Assembly (NCBI GenBank): GCA_963759055.1
Contig: CAVWYD010000002.1
Coordinates: 1-64,000 of the forward strand
Length of the DNA: 64,000 nucleotides
From: Thiosocius sp963759055
GTDB taxonomy: Bacteria; Pseudomonadota; Gammaproteobacteria; Chromatiales; Chromatiaceae
Direction of reading: 5' to 3'
Shown here: positions 19,149-29,760 of the stretch, piece by piece
How the letters are laid out: each line of letters opens with the position of its first letter
Numbering within the stretch: the first letter of the stretch is position 1
Notes under the pieces: generated by a model
Database searches by the model: none
Seen by the model: the letters and a program-made list of their open reading frames with translations, nothing else
Told to the model about the DNA's origin: nothing
Position numbers and translations under genes: made by a program

Positions 19149-19331
19149 ATGAGTGCGAATACCGCCAAGCCCACCGAGGGTAACGTTATCAAGGTCAGCC
19201 GCTCGGACCTGCCGTTGTCCTGCCCGCGCCCGGAGGACGAGGTGTGGAACATGCATCCCCGTGTCTACCTCGCGATTGAAAAGACCGGCGAGGCAAGCTG
19301 CCCCTATTGTGGTGCGCGCTACAGCCGCTGA
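19149..19331 (+). CDS. small zinc-finger (zf-CHCC) protein
   Basis: A 60-residue protein ending HPRVYLAIEKTGEASCPYCG followed by ARYSR, with LSCPRPEDEVWNMHPRVYL before it. The C-x(n)-H and CPYC residues form the zf-CHCC zinc site, also found in the mitochondrial complex I subunit NDUFS6. Bacterial members have no assigned role but regularly sit between ilvE and waaF. The ATG at 19149 is preceded by a GGAG site; an upstream in-frame ATG at 19116 is less likely. Confidence 0.85.
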   Translation: MSANTAKPTEGNVIKVSRSDLPLSCPRPEDEVWNMHPRVYLAIEKTGEASCPYCGARYSR

Positions 19332-19415
19332 CGATCGACGTGGACGCAGCCCGCCTGCTGGTTTCCGAGGGCAGGCTGTGCCTGCCGTAACCCTCGACAG
19401 GTTGAACACCCGCCA

Positions 19416-20486
19416 ATGTCCGATGCAAATGCCGTACTGGTGGTCGGTCCTTCCTGGGTCGGCGACATGGTGATGGCGCAAAGCCTGTTCAAGGCGCTGC
19501 GCGCAAACGACCCCGACAGATCCATCGACGTGTTGGCCCCCGGCTGGAGCCTGCCACTGCTGGCGCGTATGCCGGAGGTGCGCTCTGGCGTGGAGATGCC
19601 GCTCGGGCATGGCAGGCTGGGTCTTGTCGACCGCTGGCGGCTGGGACGTTCCCTCGTTGGCCGTTATCGACAGGCGATAGTGCTGCCGAATTCATGGAAG
19701 TCCGCGATCGTGCCCTACGCGGCGCGGATTCCGCTGCGCACCGGTTGGCGCGGTGAGATGCGTTACGGTCTGCTGAATGACATGCGCAGCCTGGACAAGG
19801 CGCGTTATCCCATGACCGTGCAACGGTTCGTTGCGCTTGCCGCGGGCGCCGAAGACGCACTGCCGACCATCCAGCCCCCGCGCCTTGAGGTCAGAACCGC
19901 CGATGTTCAGGCCGCGGCGCAGGCGCTGGGGGCGCAGAAATCGGCCAGCCGCCGCGTACTCGCGTTGTGTCCTGGCGCCGAGTACGGTCCTGCCAAACAA
20001 TGGCCCACGGTGCATTTTGCCGAGCTCGGGCGTCAGCTTGCCCGTCAGGGCTGGGATATCTGGCTGTTCGGCTCGGCCAGGGATGTGGCCGTATGCGAGG
20101 GAATTGCTGCAACCTGCAAGGTGGTCACCAATCTCGCCGGCCGGACCACTCTGGAACAGGCAGTGGACCTGATGTCGCTGGCGGACGCCGTCGTGTCCAA
20201 TGATTCCGGGCTGATGCATGTCGCGGCCGCGCTCGACCGGCCATTGGTTGCCCTGTACGGCTCATCCGATCCGGGTTTTACCCCGCCGCTGAATGCGGAT
20301 CACGAGATCGTCAACCTGGGCCTGGATTGCAGTCCGTGCTTCAAGCGGGAGTGTCCGCTTGGTACCACCGCCTGTCTGGTGGATATGTCGGTGGCCCAGG
20401 TCGAGGGTGCCCTGCAGGAGACGCTGAAAAACATGAAGCCGAAGCGATCCGGGCGCCGCGCGATCTCTCTGACCGTCGTGGCCTGA
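19416..20486 (+). CDS. waaF: ADP-heptose:LPS heptosyltransferase II
   Basis: GT9 enzyme adding the second L-glycero-D-manno-heptose of the LPS inner core. The 356-residue protein has VVGPSWVGDMVMAQSLFKAL at the start, the ADP-heptose-binding CPGAEYGPAKQWP and the conserved VVSNDSGLMHVAAALDRPLVALYG followed by SSDP. The cysteine-rich end (DCSPCFKRECPLGTTACL) is typical. The stop is four bases before the waaC ATG, so the genes are an operon. Confidence 0.95.
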   Translation: MSDANAVLVVGPSWVGDMVMAQSLFKALRANDPDRSIDVLAPGWSLPLLARMPEVRSGVEMPLGHGRLGLVDRWRLGRSLVGRYRQAIVLPNSWKSAIVPYAARIPLRTGWRGEMRYGLLNDMRSLDKARYPMTVQRFVALAAGAEDALPTIQPPRLEVRTADVQAAAQALGAQKSASRRVLALCPGAEYGPAKQWPTVHFAELGRQLARQGWDIWLFGSARDVAVCEGIAATCKVVTNLAGRTTLEQAVDLMSLADAVVSNDSGLMHVAAALDRPLVALYGSSDPGFTPPLNADHEIVNLGLDCSPCFKRECPLGTTACLVDMSVAQVEGALQETLKNMKPKRSGRRAISLTVVA

Positions 20487-20489
20487 AGC

Positions 20490-21526
20490 ATGCGCGTCCT
20501 GCTGGTCAAGACCTCTTCGTTGGGAGACCTGATCCACAGCTTTCCTGCAATCAGCGATGCCAGCGGGCGCTGCCCGGGATCCGCTTTGACTGGCTGGTGG
20601 AGAAATCCTTTGCCGAGGTGCCTGCATGGCACCCCGCGGTGGCCGAAGTGATACCGATCGCCCTGAGGCGCTGGCGCAGGGACTGGCGCAAGGCCTGGCG
20701 CAGTGGTGAGTTGAAGGCCTTTCGGGCGCGATTGCGTGAGACCAGTTACGATCTGGTGCTGGACGCGCAGGGACTGATGAAGAGCGCCCTGCCGGCGTTT
20801 CTGGCACGGGGTCCGCGGGCCGGCCTGGACAGGGCATCTGCACGTGAACCGCTGTCTTCCTTTTTTTATCAACGCCGCTATGCGGTGGCGCGCGAACAGC
20901 ACGCGATAGAGCGGGTGCGTCAGTTGTTTGCACAGGCACTCGGATACACCCTGCCGACGGGGCCGGCAGACTACGGACTGCACTTTTCGCATGTCCATGA
21001 CGCGGCGGTGAAGCGGCTGATCCTGTTGCACGGTACCACCTGGCCCAGCAAGCACTGGCCCGAACCTTACTGGGCGGAGCTTACACATCTCGCGGCAGGC
21101 AACGGTTTCGAGGTGGCCCTGCCCTGGGGCGATCCGGATGACCGGCTGCGCGCCGAGCGTATCATCAAGATGGCCGGCTGCGGTGAACTGCTGCCACGCC
21201 TCGGACTGAGCGAACTGGCACGCACACTGGCCGGCGCGAGTGGGGTGGTCGGGGTCGACTCGGGTCTGGCACATCTGGCCGCTGCAGTGGGTACACCGGC
21301 GATCACGCTGTATGGGCCGACCCGTACCGACCTGACCGGCGCAGTGGGGCCACGCCAGCTCAATCTGGCGGCAGATTTTGGGTGCGCGCCCTGTATGCAG
21401 CGCGACTGTGACTATGCTGGCAAGGCCGGCGTCGAGCCGGCCTGCTTCGAGGCCTTGTCGCCCGCCCTGGTGTTTTCGCGGCTGGTCGGGCAGATCGAGG
21501 GGCGATCGGGCGCACAGGCAAAATGA
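20490..21526 (+). CDS. waaC: ADP-heptose:LPS heptosyltransferase I, frameshifted
   Basis: GT9 enzyme adding the first heptose to Kdo2-lipid A. The N-terminus MRVLLVKTSSLGDLIHSFPA ends near 20560. The rest (RALPGIRFDWLVEKSFAEVP, HGTTWPSKHWPEPYW, GVVGVDSGLAHLAAAVGTPA, LYGPTRTDLTGAVG) is in another frame, so a single-base error lies at about 20553-20565. With the frame corrected the product has the usual size of about 345 residues. It overlaps waaG by four bases (ATGA). Confidence 0.92.
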
Positions 21527-22647
21527 AGCTGGCATTCGTACTGTACAAATATTTCCCCTACGGTGGTTTGCAGCGCGACATGCTGCGCATTGCCACAGCC
21601 TGCGTCGAGGCCGGACACCGGGTGCACATCTACACCATGGCTTGGGAGGGTGACGTCCCTGAGGGGCCGGAGGTCGACATAGTCGGGACTCAGGGTATGA
21701 GCAGCCATGCGCGCAATCGCGAATTCAGCCGTGAGCTTCGGTCCCGGCTACAGAGGGATCCGGTCGATCTGGTGGTCGGGTTCAACAAGATGCCGGGGCT
21801 CGATGTTTACTATGCGGCTGACGGCTGCCTGCGCGAGAAGCTGCTCGCCGAGCGCAGCTGGCTGTCCAGGCTGGCGCCCAGGTACCGCCATTTTCTGCAG
21901 TATGAGGAGGCCGTGTTTTCGCCATCGTCGGCGACCGAGATACTGATGATCTCGCCGCGCCAGAAGGAGATCTTCGTGCGTCACTACCGCACGCCCGAGG
22001 CGCGCATCCATATGCTTCCACCGGGTATCTCCAGAGACCGCATGGCCGGACCCGATGCCGCTGCATTGCGGGCGTCGTTTCGGCAGGAATTCGCGTTTGC
22101 CGATGACGACAGGGTGATCCTCTGTATCGGCTCGGGGTTCAAAACCAAGGGCCTCGATCGTTCCCTGCAGGCCTTCGCTGCGCTTCCGGAAACGCTGCGC
22201 TCGCGCACGCACCTGATTGCGATCGGTGAGGACAATCCCTCCGCGTTCGCCGATCAGGCAAGGCAGCTGGGGGTTGACGATCGTTTCCGAATCCTGCGCG
22301 GTCGTGATGACATACCACGGGTCCTCCAGGGTGGGGACATCCTTCTGCATCCGGCGTATTACGAAAATACGGGCACCGTGCTGCTCGAGGCGATCGTTGC
22401 CGGTCTGCCGGTACTGACCACGGATACCTGCGGATACGCGTTTCATGTTCGTCAGGCGGGCGCCGGCCGCGTGCTGGGGTCGCCCTTCCGGCAGGCGGAG
22501 CTGGATGCGGACCTTGCCGGGATGCTTGAATCGGCGCAGCGAAGCGAGTGGTCCAGCAACGGGATAAGCTATGGACGGTCTCAGGATCTCTACCGTATGC
22601 CGGAGCTGGCGGCGGAGTTGATTGCGGCCGCCGGAGCCGGGCGTTGA
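21523..22647 (+). CDS. waaG: LPS core glycosyltransferase WaaG-type (GT4)
   Basis: Predicted UDP-sugar transferase adding the first outer-core hexose to the heptose region. The 374-residue protein shows LAFVLYKYFPYGGLQRDMLR, the mid-domain YRHFLQYEEAVFSP, and the donor-site region YYENTGTVLLEAIVAGLPVL with the E-x7-E arrangement of GT4 enzymes. E. coli WaaG uses UDP-glucose and pseudomonad WaaG uses UDP-galactosamine-type donors; the donor here is unknown. It lies between waaC (ATGA overlap) and waaP (TTGA overlap). Confidence 0.92.
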   Translation: MKLAFVLYKYFPYGGLQRDMLRIATACVEAGHRVHIYTMAWEGDVPEGPEVDIVGTQGMSSHARNREFSRELRSRLQRDPVDLVVGFNKMPGLDVYYAADGCLREKLLAERSWLSRLAPRYRHFLQYEEAVFSPSSATEILMISPRQKEIFVRHYRTPEARIHMLPPGISRDRMAGPDAAALRASFRQEFAFADDDRVILCIGSGFKTKGLDRSLQAFAALPETLRSRTHLIAIGEDNPSAFADQARQLGVDDRFRILRGRDDIPRVLQGGDILLHPAYYENTGTVLLEAIVAGLPVLTTDTCGYAFHVRQAGAGRVLGSPFRQAELDADLAGMLESAQRSEWSSNGISYGRSQDLYRMPELAAELIAAAGAGR

Positions 22648-23468
22648 TCTGGCTGGACCGGCAGCTGTCTGAGGGACTCGCGCAAGGCAGGGTCGGCATG
22701 CGCGAGGTGTTCGCCATCCGCGGTGAGGTCTATCGGGAACCTGCGGGCGCCCGACGCAGGACGCTGCGATTCGAGCTCGGCGGGGTGGGGTACTTTCTAA
22801 AGCTGCATTGGGGGGTTGGTTGGCGCGAGATCTTCAAAAACCTCTTGTCCGGACGCCTGCCGGTGCTGGGCGCGCGCAACGAGTGGCTGGCGATCAAGCG
22901 ATTGCAGGGACTGGGTGTTGAGACCATGCAACTTGCCGGTTTCGGGGAGGAGGGCCGGAATCCGGCGCGCAGGCGATCCTTCGTCATCACCCGCGAACTC
23001 GAGGACACCGTCAGTCTCGAGGACTACTGCATGGATTGGGTCGTCAGGCCGCCGGACCCGGCGGTCAAGTGGGCCTTGATCCGGCGGGTCGCGGAGATGA
23101 CGGCGCGTATGCACGATCACGGGATGAACCACCGCGATCTGTATATCTGTCATTTTCTGCTGCAGAGACCCTGGGCGCGGCCAAAGGATCCGCTGCATCT
23201 GTACCTGATCGATCTGCACCGGGTGCAGATGCGCTCAGCGATTCCGCGCCGTTGGCGGGTCAAGGATCTCGCGGCGCTGTATTTTTCGACCCTGCACATC
23301 GGTTTGCATCGGCGCGACCTTTACCGCTTCATCCGTTGGTATACGCAGGTGCGATTGACGGATGCCTTGCGCGGTGATCGTGGGTCGCTCTGGCAGGAGG
23401 TGGAACAGCGGGCCCTGCATCTTGAGCGAACCAGGCCCGTGGTGCGCGAGGTTTCCGGGATTGAATGA
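22644..23468 (+). CDS. waaP: LPS core heptose I kinase
   Basis: Phosphorylates inner-core heptose I, a modification needed for outer-membrane integrity. The protein-kinase-like fold shows RTLRFELGGVGYFLKLHWG (lysine), NEWLAIKRLQGLGVETM, EDTVSLEDYCMDWVVRPPD, the catalytic loop MNHRDLYICHFLL and LIDLHRVQMR, all closely matching WaaP. A TTG at 22644 is chosen because it overlaps the waaG stop (TTGA) and puts the N-terminus at the family length (274 residues). The next ATG is 22698. The frame is intact. Confidence 0.93.
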   Translation: MIWLDRQLSEGLAQGRVGMREVFAIRGEVYREPAGARRRTLRFELGGVGYFLKLHWGVGWREIFKNLLSGRLPVLGARNEWLAIKRLQGLGVETMQLAGFGEEGRNPARRRSFVITRELEDTVSLEDYCMDWVVRPPDPAVKWALIRRVAEMTARMHDHGMNHRDLYICHFLLQRPWARPKDPLHLYLIDLHRVQMRSAIPRRWRVKDLAALYFSTLHIGLHRRDLYRFIRWYTQVRLTDALRGDRGSLWQEVEQRALHLERTRPVVREVSGIE

Positions 23469-23491
23469 TCATGCGGTAGAGGTCTGGCGGA

Positions 23492-24880
23492 ATGGTAACT
23501 GATTCACCGGCGCTGACCCTGGCAGATGGCCGCATCGTGGAATGTGGGCAGACCCTGCGCAGCCTGCCGGAAAAGCGCCATGTGTACGCCGGGCGATTCG
23601 ACGGGCGTCCCGTCATCGTAAAGGTATTCCTGGATCGGCGGCGTGCCCGGGTGCATTTTCAGCGCGAACTGGATGGATTGCATGCCTTTCACAATGCCGG
23701 CATAGCGGCGCCCGAGGTGCTGTATGCAGGCAGCGACGGGGATGGCAGGCCGGTCATCATACTCGCCCGCATCGGTGACGCCGTCGCGCTGTCCGCCCTG
23801 TGGCAGGCGGCGGACTCCGGTCAAAGGTCGAAACTGATGCGGCTGATGATGAGCCTGCTGGCCAGTCATCATGTTGCAGGCATCTGTCAGACGGATCTGC
23901 ATCTGGATAATTTCCTCGTCGCCGACGGACTGGTCTACAGCCTCGACGGAGACGGCGTGCTGGCGCAGGCGGGGCCATTGGATGAACGCCGCTCGTTGCA
24001 GAATCTGGCGCTTTATTTCAGCCAGCTCGACCCCGGCGAGGATCCTTTGAGCCTGGAACTCTCGGCATATTACGCGCAGCGGCGTTCCTGGTCCGAGGCA
24101 ATGGTCCGCGCGCGCGTTCCGCAACTGATCGATGCGGCGCGGCTGTATCGCTGGCGCAAACTGCGGTCGAAGATCTACCGTGACTGCACGGCCGTTGCGC
24201 ACCTGAAAGCACCCGGACAGACGTGTTATGTGACGCGTTCGTACGAGCCGGACCTGCGGTCACTGCTGGGCGACCTGGATGCGAGCTGCCCGTCAGATCC
24301 GGCCCGCCGTCTGAAGAACGGCAATACCGCCACCGTTTGGCGGGCCCTCGCGGGCGATCGCAGCCTGGTGGTGAAACGCTACAATGTCAAAGACCGGATG
24401 CACGGTGTGATGCGCACATTGAAGGAGAGTCGTGCCTCGATCTCCTGGCGCAACGCCCACATGCTGGAGATGTTCGGGGTGGCGACCCCTGCCCCGGTAG
24501 CGTTTTGTATTCGTCGTCAGGGGCCGCTGCGGCCGGTGGGCTATTTTCTCGCCGAGAATGTCTCTGGAATCAGTCTGATCGACTGGATCGAGCAGCATCG
24601 GGACGAGCCTGAAGCGGTTCGCCGGGTGGCGGCTATGGTCGGCAGCCTGTTCTCGCGGCTCAGGCGTCTGCAGATATCCCACGGTGACATGAAGGCCGCG
24701 AATTTCATCCTGAGCGACGACCGGCTGGTCGTGCTCGACCTGGATTCCATGCACCAGCATCGCTTCCGGCTCGTCTTCGAGCGCGCCTGGCGCAGGGACA
24801 TGGCCCGGTTTGCGGCAAACTGGCAAGACCTGCCAAGGATCATGGAAATCATGCAGGAAGAAATCGAGACGGCCCGTTAG
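23492..24880 (+). CDS. two-domain LPS kinase-like protein (WapQ/PA5006-like)
   Basis: The 462-residue protein contains two protein-kinase-like halves. The first half has VIVKVFLDRRR, the loop CQTDLHLDNFLVADG and the metal site YSLDGDGVL (residues about 40-155). The second half has LVVKRYNVKDRMHG, SHGDMKAANFILSD and VVLDLDSM (about 295-420). Both keep the catalytic-loop Asp and a downstream Asp, so both could be active. It follows waaP and precedes the carbamoyltransferase, as the extra kinases of the Pseudomonas core locus do. It may phosphorylate other heptose positions; the substrate is not shown by sequence. Confidence 0.8.
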   Translation: MVTDSPALTLADGRIVECGQTLRSLPEKRHVYAGRFDGRPVIVKVFLDRRRARVHFQRELDGLHAFHNAGIAAPEVLYAGSDGDGRPVIILARIGDAVALSALWQAADSGQRSKLMRLMMSLLASHHVAGICQTDLHLDNFLVADGLVYSLDGDGVLAQAGPLDERRSLQNLALYFSQLDPGEDPLSLELSAYYAQRRSWSEAMVRARVPQLIDAARLYRWRKLRSKIYRDCTAVAHLKAPGQTCYVTRSYEPDLRSLLGDLDASCPSDPARRLKNGNTATVWRALAGDRSLVVKRYNVKDRMHGVMRTLKESRASISWRNAHMLEMFGVATPAPVAFCIRRQGPLRPVGYFLAENVSGISLIDWIEQHRDEPEAVRRVAAMVGSLFSRLRRLQISHGDMKAANFILSDDRLVVLDLDSMHQHRFRLVFERAWRRDMARFAANWQDLPRIMEIMQEEIETAR

Positions 24881-24960
24881 ACAAGCCCGGAATCGCTCGC
24901 TTCTACCCTGAAACGCTGGCAAAATTCTCCGTTCACTTAGTGACTTGATCAAATATTTCC

Positions 24961-26713
24961 ATGATCGTATTGGGTATCTCCGGGGCCGTCAGTCACGATC
25001 CCTCGGCCGCGCTTTTCATTGATGGTGAACTGGTTGCGGCGGCCGAGGAGGAGCGCTTCATCCGCGAAAAACATGCCAAGGGAAAGTATCCTTACGAGGC
25101 GACGCGGTTTTGTCTCGACTATGCCGGCATCGATGCGGCGGACGTCGATGTGGTCACCTTTCCCTACGCGCAGATCCCGCTGAGCAGCCCGGCACGTTGG
25201 CACTATGCGGCACGCCACTGGTACGCCCCGGATCGGGCGCTGGATGCAATCTTCAACGGCAATCGCCGTTATCGTCGCAACCTCGGCAAGCTTCAGAAAC
25301 TCATTGATGACCTGGGTATCGGTGCGGGCGAGGCCCGGATCATGCCGGTCGAGCATCATCTCGCGCATGCCTCGAGTGCCTACCATCTCGGCGGATTCTC
25401 CGAGAAGACCGCGATCCTGGGGATCGACGGCAAGGGCGAATATGCGACCACTTTCTTTGGTTACGGCGAGAACGGGCGGATCCACAAGATCAAGGAATTC
25501 TACGACCCGGATTCACTCGGTGGCCTTTACGGCGCGCTCACCGAATACCTCGGCTTCGAGATGCTCGACGGTGAGTTCAAGGTCATGGGTATGGCGCCGT
25601 ATGGTGACCCGAATCGTTTCGATTTTTCGCGCCTGATCGAGTACGACAAGCAGTCTTTCAAGATAAACAATCATCTGGTCAACGTGATCGGTACGCGTCG
25701 CTACAAGGATGCCGACGGCAAGGGTTATTACTTCAGCCAGCAGCTGATCGACTGGCTGGGACCCAAGCGTGAAGGCGACGAGATCGATGATCCGTATATC
25801 GATTACGCGGCCTCTATCCAGCAGCTGCTCGAGGACGTCTCGCTGGGACTGATCGACCACTACCTGGGCGATATCCTGCGCGAGACAGGCAGGATCTGTT
25901 TCGCGGGTGGGGTCGCGCTCAACGTAAAGCTCAATCAGCGCATCATCGCCCGGCCAGACGTCAAGGAACTGTTCGTGCAGCCGGCGGCATCGGATGCCGG
26001 CACCGCCCTGGGGGCCGCCTCCTACGTGGCGAATGAGCTGGGCGATAGCGTAAGGCCCATGGCGCATGCCTATCTCGGGACCGAGCTACACCACCGAGCA
26101 GTGCATCGAGGCCTGCAGGGCGCACGAAAAGCAGCCGGCCTGGGAGCATGTCGAGGACGTGCCGGAACGCGCGGCGCAGATCCTGGCAGACGGCAATCCC
26201 CTGGCCTGGTTCCAGGGGCGCATGGAATTCGGTCCGCGCGCACTGGGCAATCGCTCGATACTGGGTTCACCGAATCACCCGGGCATCGCCGAGCGGATCA
26301 ACGAGCAGATCAAGTACCGCGAGCGCTGGCGTCCCTTCTGTCCGAGCATGCTGGATCGGGTCGCCCCCGAGATGTTGCAGACAGACCATCCGGCGCCCTA
26401 CATGACCTTTACCTTTGACGTGGCCGAGGAATGGAAGACCCGGGTCCCGGAGGTCGTACACGAGGATGGGACGGCACGTGCGCAGGTGGTGACGCCCGAA
26501 TCCAACCCGCTCTACTACTCGCTGATCGAGGCACTGGAGAGGCATACCGGCAACGGCGTGATCCTGAATACCTCGCTCAACCGGCGCGGCGAGCCGATGG
26601 TGTGCTCGCCCACCGATGCACTGAACATGTTCTACGGCTCGGAGCTGCAGTACCTGATGATGGAAGACATCCTGATATGCAAGCATGCGGCGGATGAGAC
26701 TCCGGGCAGCTGA
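24961..26713 (+). CDS. carbamoyltransferase (NodU/CmcH family), frameshifted
   Basis: Transfers carbamoyl from carbamoyl phosphate through carbamoyl-adenylate to a sugar hydroxyl. The N-terminal Kae1-like domain shows GISGAVSHDPSAALFIDGEL, the histidine motif VEHHLAHASSAYHLGG and CFAGGVALNVKLNQRI. The C-terminal YrdC-like part shows FQGRMEFGPRALGNRSIL, NEQIKYRERWRPFCPSML and NTSLNRRGEPMV. A shift near 26075-26090 separates the two parts. Pseudomonas aeruginosa carries a carbamoyltransferase (WapO, PA5005) at the same place in its core locus, which carbamoylates core heptose. The same role is inferred here. Confidence 0.88.
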
Positions 26714-26763
26714 TGCATTGTCTGGGCGCCTGGTGTATTGCTTGGTCGTTCGAGCGGTGATCA

Positions 26764-27681
26764 ATGTTTAGCGAGTTGAATCCGCAGCTCCTGCACCCGC
26801 GCAACTGGCCCGCTTGGCTGGGAATCGGTCTGTTGCGGGTGCTCATCCTCCTGCCGCACCCTTTGGTGATGAGCCTCGGGCGCGCGCTGGGCGGGGTTGC
26901 GCGGCTTCTGCTCCGCCAGCGTGCCGATATCGCGCGACGCAACATCGAGCTGTGTTTTCCTGAGCTCGACCAGGACAGTCGCGAGCAGCTGGTGAAGGCG
27001 CATTTCGCCTCCCTGGGCATGGCCGCGTTTGAGGTCGCCGCTGGCCTGGTGGGGGAGCGATCGACGCCTGGACGGGCTGGCCGAGGTATCGGGGCTGGAG
27101 AACCTGCAGGCCGCGGCGGACGAAGGCAAGGGTGTTCTGCTGCTGTCGGCGCATTTCTCCTGCCTCGACATCGGCGGCAGGTTTCTGTCCCAGCACTTTC
27201 GGTTCGATGCCATGTATCGGCCGAGCAATTCCCCGGTCGTCGAACATGTGATGGCGCGTTCCAGGGCCCGGCACTGCGGTGACGATCATCCAGCGGGATG
27301 CGCTGAAGAAGCTGCTGCAGGAGCCTGCGTGCGGGTCATGCCATCTGGTATGCACCCGATCAGAACACCCAGCGCAAAAAGGCCGTCTTCGTGAAGTTCT
27401 TCGGCCATCTGGCATCGACCACGCCCGCCACCCATAAGCTGGCTCGGATGACCGGCGCCAGGGTCGTGCCGTTTCAGACGGTGCGCAAGGCGGATGGCAG
27501 CGGGTACCGTCTGACCCTGGAGCCGGCGCTGGAAGATTTTCCCAGCGAGGATGTCGAGGCGGATACCCGGCGTGTCAACGAGATCATCGAGCGCTGGGTG
27601 AGGGAGGATCCGGAGCAGTACCTGTGGATTCATCGGCGCTTTCGAACGCGACCGGAACGGGATGATCCGCGTATCTATTGA
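26764..27681 (+). CDS. lpxL: lipid A biosynthesis acyltransferase (LpxL/HtrB family), frameshifted
   Basis: Inner-membrane enzyme adding a secondary acyl chain to lipid A. The N-terminal membrane segment (WPAWLGIGLLRVLILLPHPL), RRNIELCFPELD, the HX4D catalytic motif in LLLSAHFSCLDIGG, MYRPSNSPVVEHVMARSR, FFGHLASTTPATHKLARMTG and DPEQYLWIHRRFRTRP are all present. They are spread over three frames, with shifts near 27040, 27285 and 27340-27390. Corrected length would be about 300 residues, normal for the family. Whether it is LpxL, LpxM or LpxP cannot be decided. It is convergent with the CapD-like gene. Confidence 0.85.
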
Positions 27682-27705
27682 CGATGCGCCGAGGTAAGCC
27701 GCATT

Positions 27706-29572
27706 TCAGGATGCCTGTGAAGACTGGATCCGGTTTTCGGGCACCAGGTCTGTCAGCAGGCCGAGCAGGCGCTCCGTGTCGGGTCTTGTCGCAGGATGCC
27801 TTGAACTCGTCAAAGGCCGCCGAAAGCGTGTCCCAGTCCACCTCGCGATGGCGCGCCAGCAGGATCTTGGCATGCGCGGTTTTCTCCAGCCGCTCCTGGT
27901 CGTGAAACAGTTCCTCGTAGAGTTTTTCGCCGGGCCTCAGCCCCGTGATCTTGATGTCGATGTCACGGTAAGGGGTCTTTCCCGGAAAGACGGATCATCT
28001 GTTCGGCGAGAAACTTGATGCGGACGGGGGAGCCCATGTCGAGTACGAATATCTCACCACCATCGCCCAGTACCGATGCCTGCAGTATCAGTTGCGCGGC
28101 CTCGGGGATGGTCATGAAATAGCGTTCGATATCGGCATGCGTGACTGTCACGGGTCCGCCTTCCTGGATCTGGCGGCGGAACAGCGGCACCACGCTGCCG
28201 GCTGAATCCAGCACGTTGCCGAAGCGCACGGTGATGAACTTGGTCTGCGATCGTGCATTGAGGTTCTGGCAGAAGATCTCCGCGACCCGTTTTGTGGCCC
28301 CCATGACATTGGCCGGGTTGACGGCCTTGTCGGTTGAAATCAAAACAAATTCAGATGCACCGTATTGGTCAGCCGCCAGTGCCACCGTGCGGGTGCCGAG
28401 TACATTGTTCTTGATCGCCTCGCGGATCTGATCCTCGAGCATGGGCACGTGCTTGTAGGCGGCCGCATGGAACACCACCTGTGGTTGAAACTTCGCGAAA
28501 ATCTGGTCCACACGCGTTGCGTCGCGGACATCGCCCAGGCAGTGGGAGAAGTCGAGGTTCGGGAACTTCTGCCGAAGCTCCATCTCCAGGGTGTAGAGAT
28601 TGAACTCGCTGTTTTCCAGCAAGACGAGACGCGCAGGTTTGAGGGCCGCGACCTGCCTGCACAGCTCGGATCCGATGGAGCCGCCGGCGCCGGTTACGAG
28701 GACGGTCTTGTCGCCGAGGCCGCGGTTGATTTCGTCCCAGTCGAGCGAAACCGGGTCGCGTCCGAGGATGTCCTCGATAGAGACGTTTCGTAACTCGTTG
28801 ATCGAAATCTTACCGGTTACGAGTGCATCGAGTGAGGGCACTGTCTGAAAGGGGACCCCACTTTCATCACACAGCCGAACCAGTTTGCGCATCTCCTCAC
28901 CGGTGGCCGAGGGGATTGCCAGCATGATGAGATCAACGTCCATGCTGCCGACGATCGCGGGGATCTGATCGCAGCTACCGATGATGGGTATGCCGTGCAC
29001 TTCCTGTCCATGCCGCCGCGGCTTGTCGTCGACAAAGGCGACCGGCTGGTAGTTATGCGCCCCGGGCCGCAGCAGATCACGTGCGAGCATCTCGCCCGCG
29101 CGCCCGGCACCGGCGATCAACACCCGGGTACCGCTGTCCATCGCCAGGCGGCGGTCTTTGGACCAGCGATAGATGAGGCGGGGTCCGCTGAGCAGCAAGC
29201 AGCAAGCAGCAGCGGATAGAGGACGATAAGGGAACGCGGTATGAACTCCAGCCGGTAGACGATGAACAGCACGACCATGGTGGCCACGGTTCCTGCTGCG
29301 ACGGCCTTGATGATCCGAATCAGGTCAGGCAGCGAGGCAAATCGCCACACGCCCTTGTAAAGACCGAACAGATAGAAGCAGCCCGCCTGTACCAGTATCA
29401 CCCAGGGCAGGGTGCGCAATCCCTGGTCCCAGTATTCTTGCGGGATCTGCCCCAGATTGAAACGAAACCAGTAACTGCCCAGCCATGCGATCGGGACCAT
29501 GAGCAGATCATGGGCAAAGATCAGCAGGGTGCGGTAAGAGCGGTCGATCGCTCGCTTGATTCGCCTCAGCAT
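27706..29572 (-). CDS. WbpM/CapD-type nucleotide-sugar 4,6-dehydratase, frameshifted
   Basis: Membrane-anchored dehydratase converting UDP-GlcNAc to the 4-keto-6-deoxy sugar. The N-terminal domain (MLRRIKRAIDRSYRTLLIFA, WLGSYWFRFNLG) has several helices. A first Rossmann domain has RVLIAGAGRAGEMLARDLL. The catalytic SDR domain has VLVTGAGGSIGSELCRQ, VFHAAAYKHVPMLE and STDKAVNPANVMGATKR. The tail contains GLRPGEKLYEELFHDQERLE. Shifts lie at 29191-29211 (inside a heptamer triplet), near 27970 and near 27790. It is the last gene of the minus-strand O-antigen run. With the WbpV-like reductase it could make UDP-D-QuiNAc. Confidence 0.88.
29191..29211. repeat. coding heptamer triplet (AGCAGCA)3 at a frame change
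   Basis: Three exact copies of AGCAGCA inside the CapD-like gene, exactly where its frame breaks. Removing two copies joins the two halves in frame as LYPLLLSGPRLIYR, which fits the family. Adding one copy also restores the frame. The unit length is not a multiple of three, so copy-number changes switch the gene off or on. Confidence 0.7.
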
Positions 29573-29760
29573 GTTGGCGCCTGAGAAGACAAACATATTG
29601 TCTTAATAAATTGTGGATTGGACAGAGCGGGCGTCGAGCCAACACCAGGCACGCTGCAACTGTGGTTCGATTTCTCGCAAAGTTATTTTAAACGGTCGGC
29701 GCCGAGGAAAAACAATTTGTTTGTTCATGGCGGCCAAGTGCCGAGGCCGGGGAGACATTG

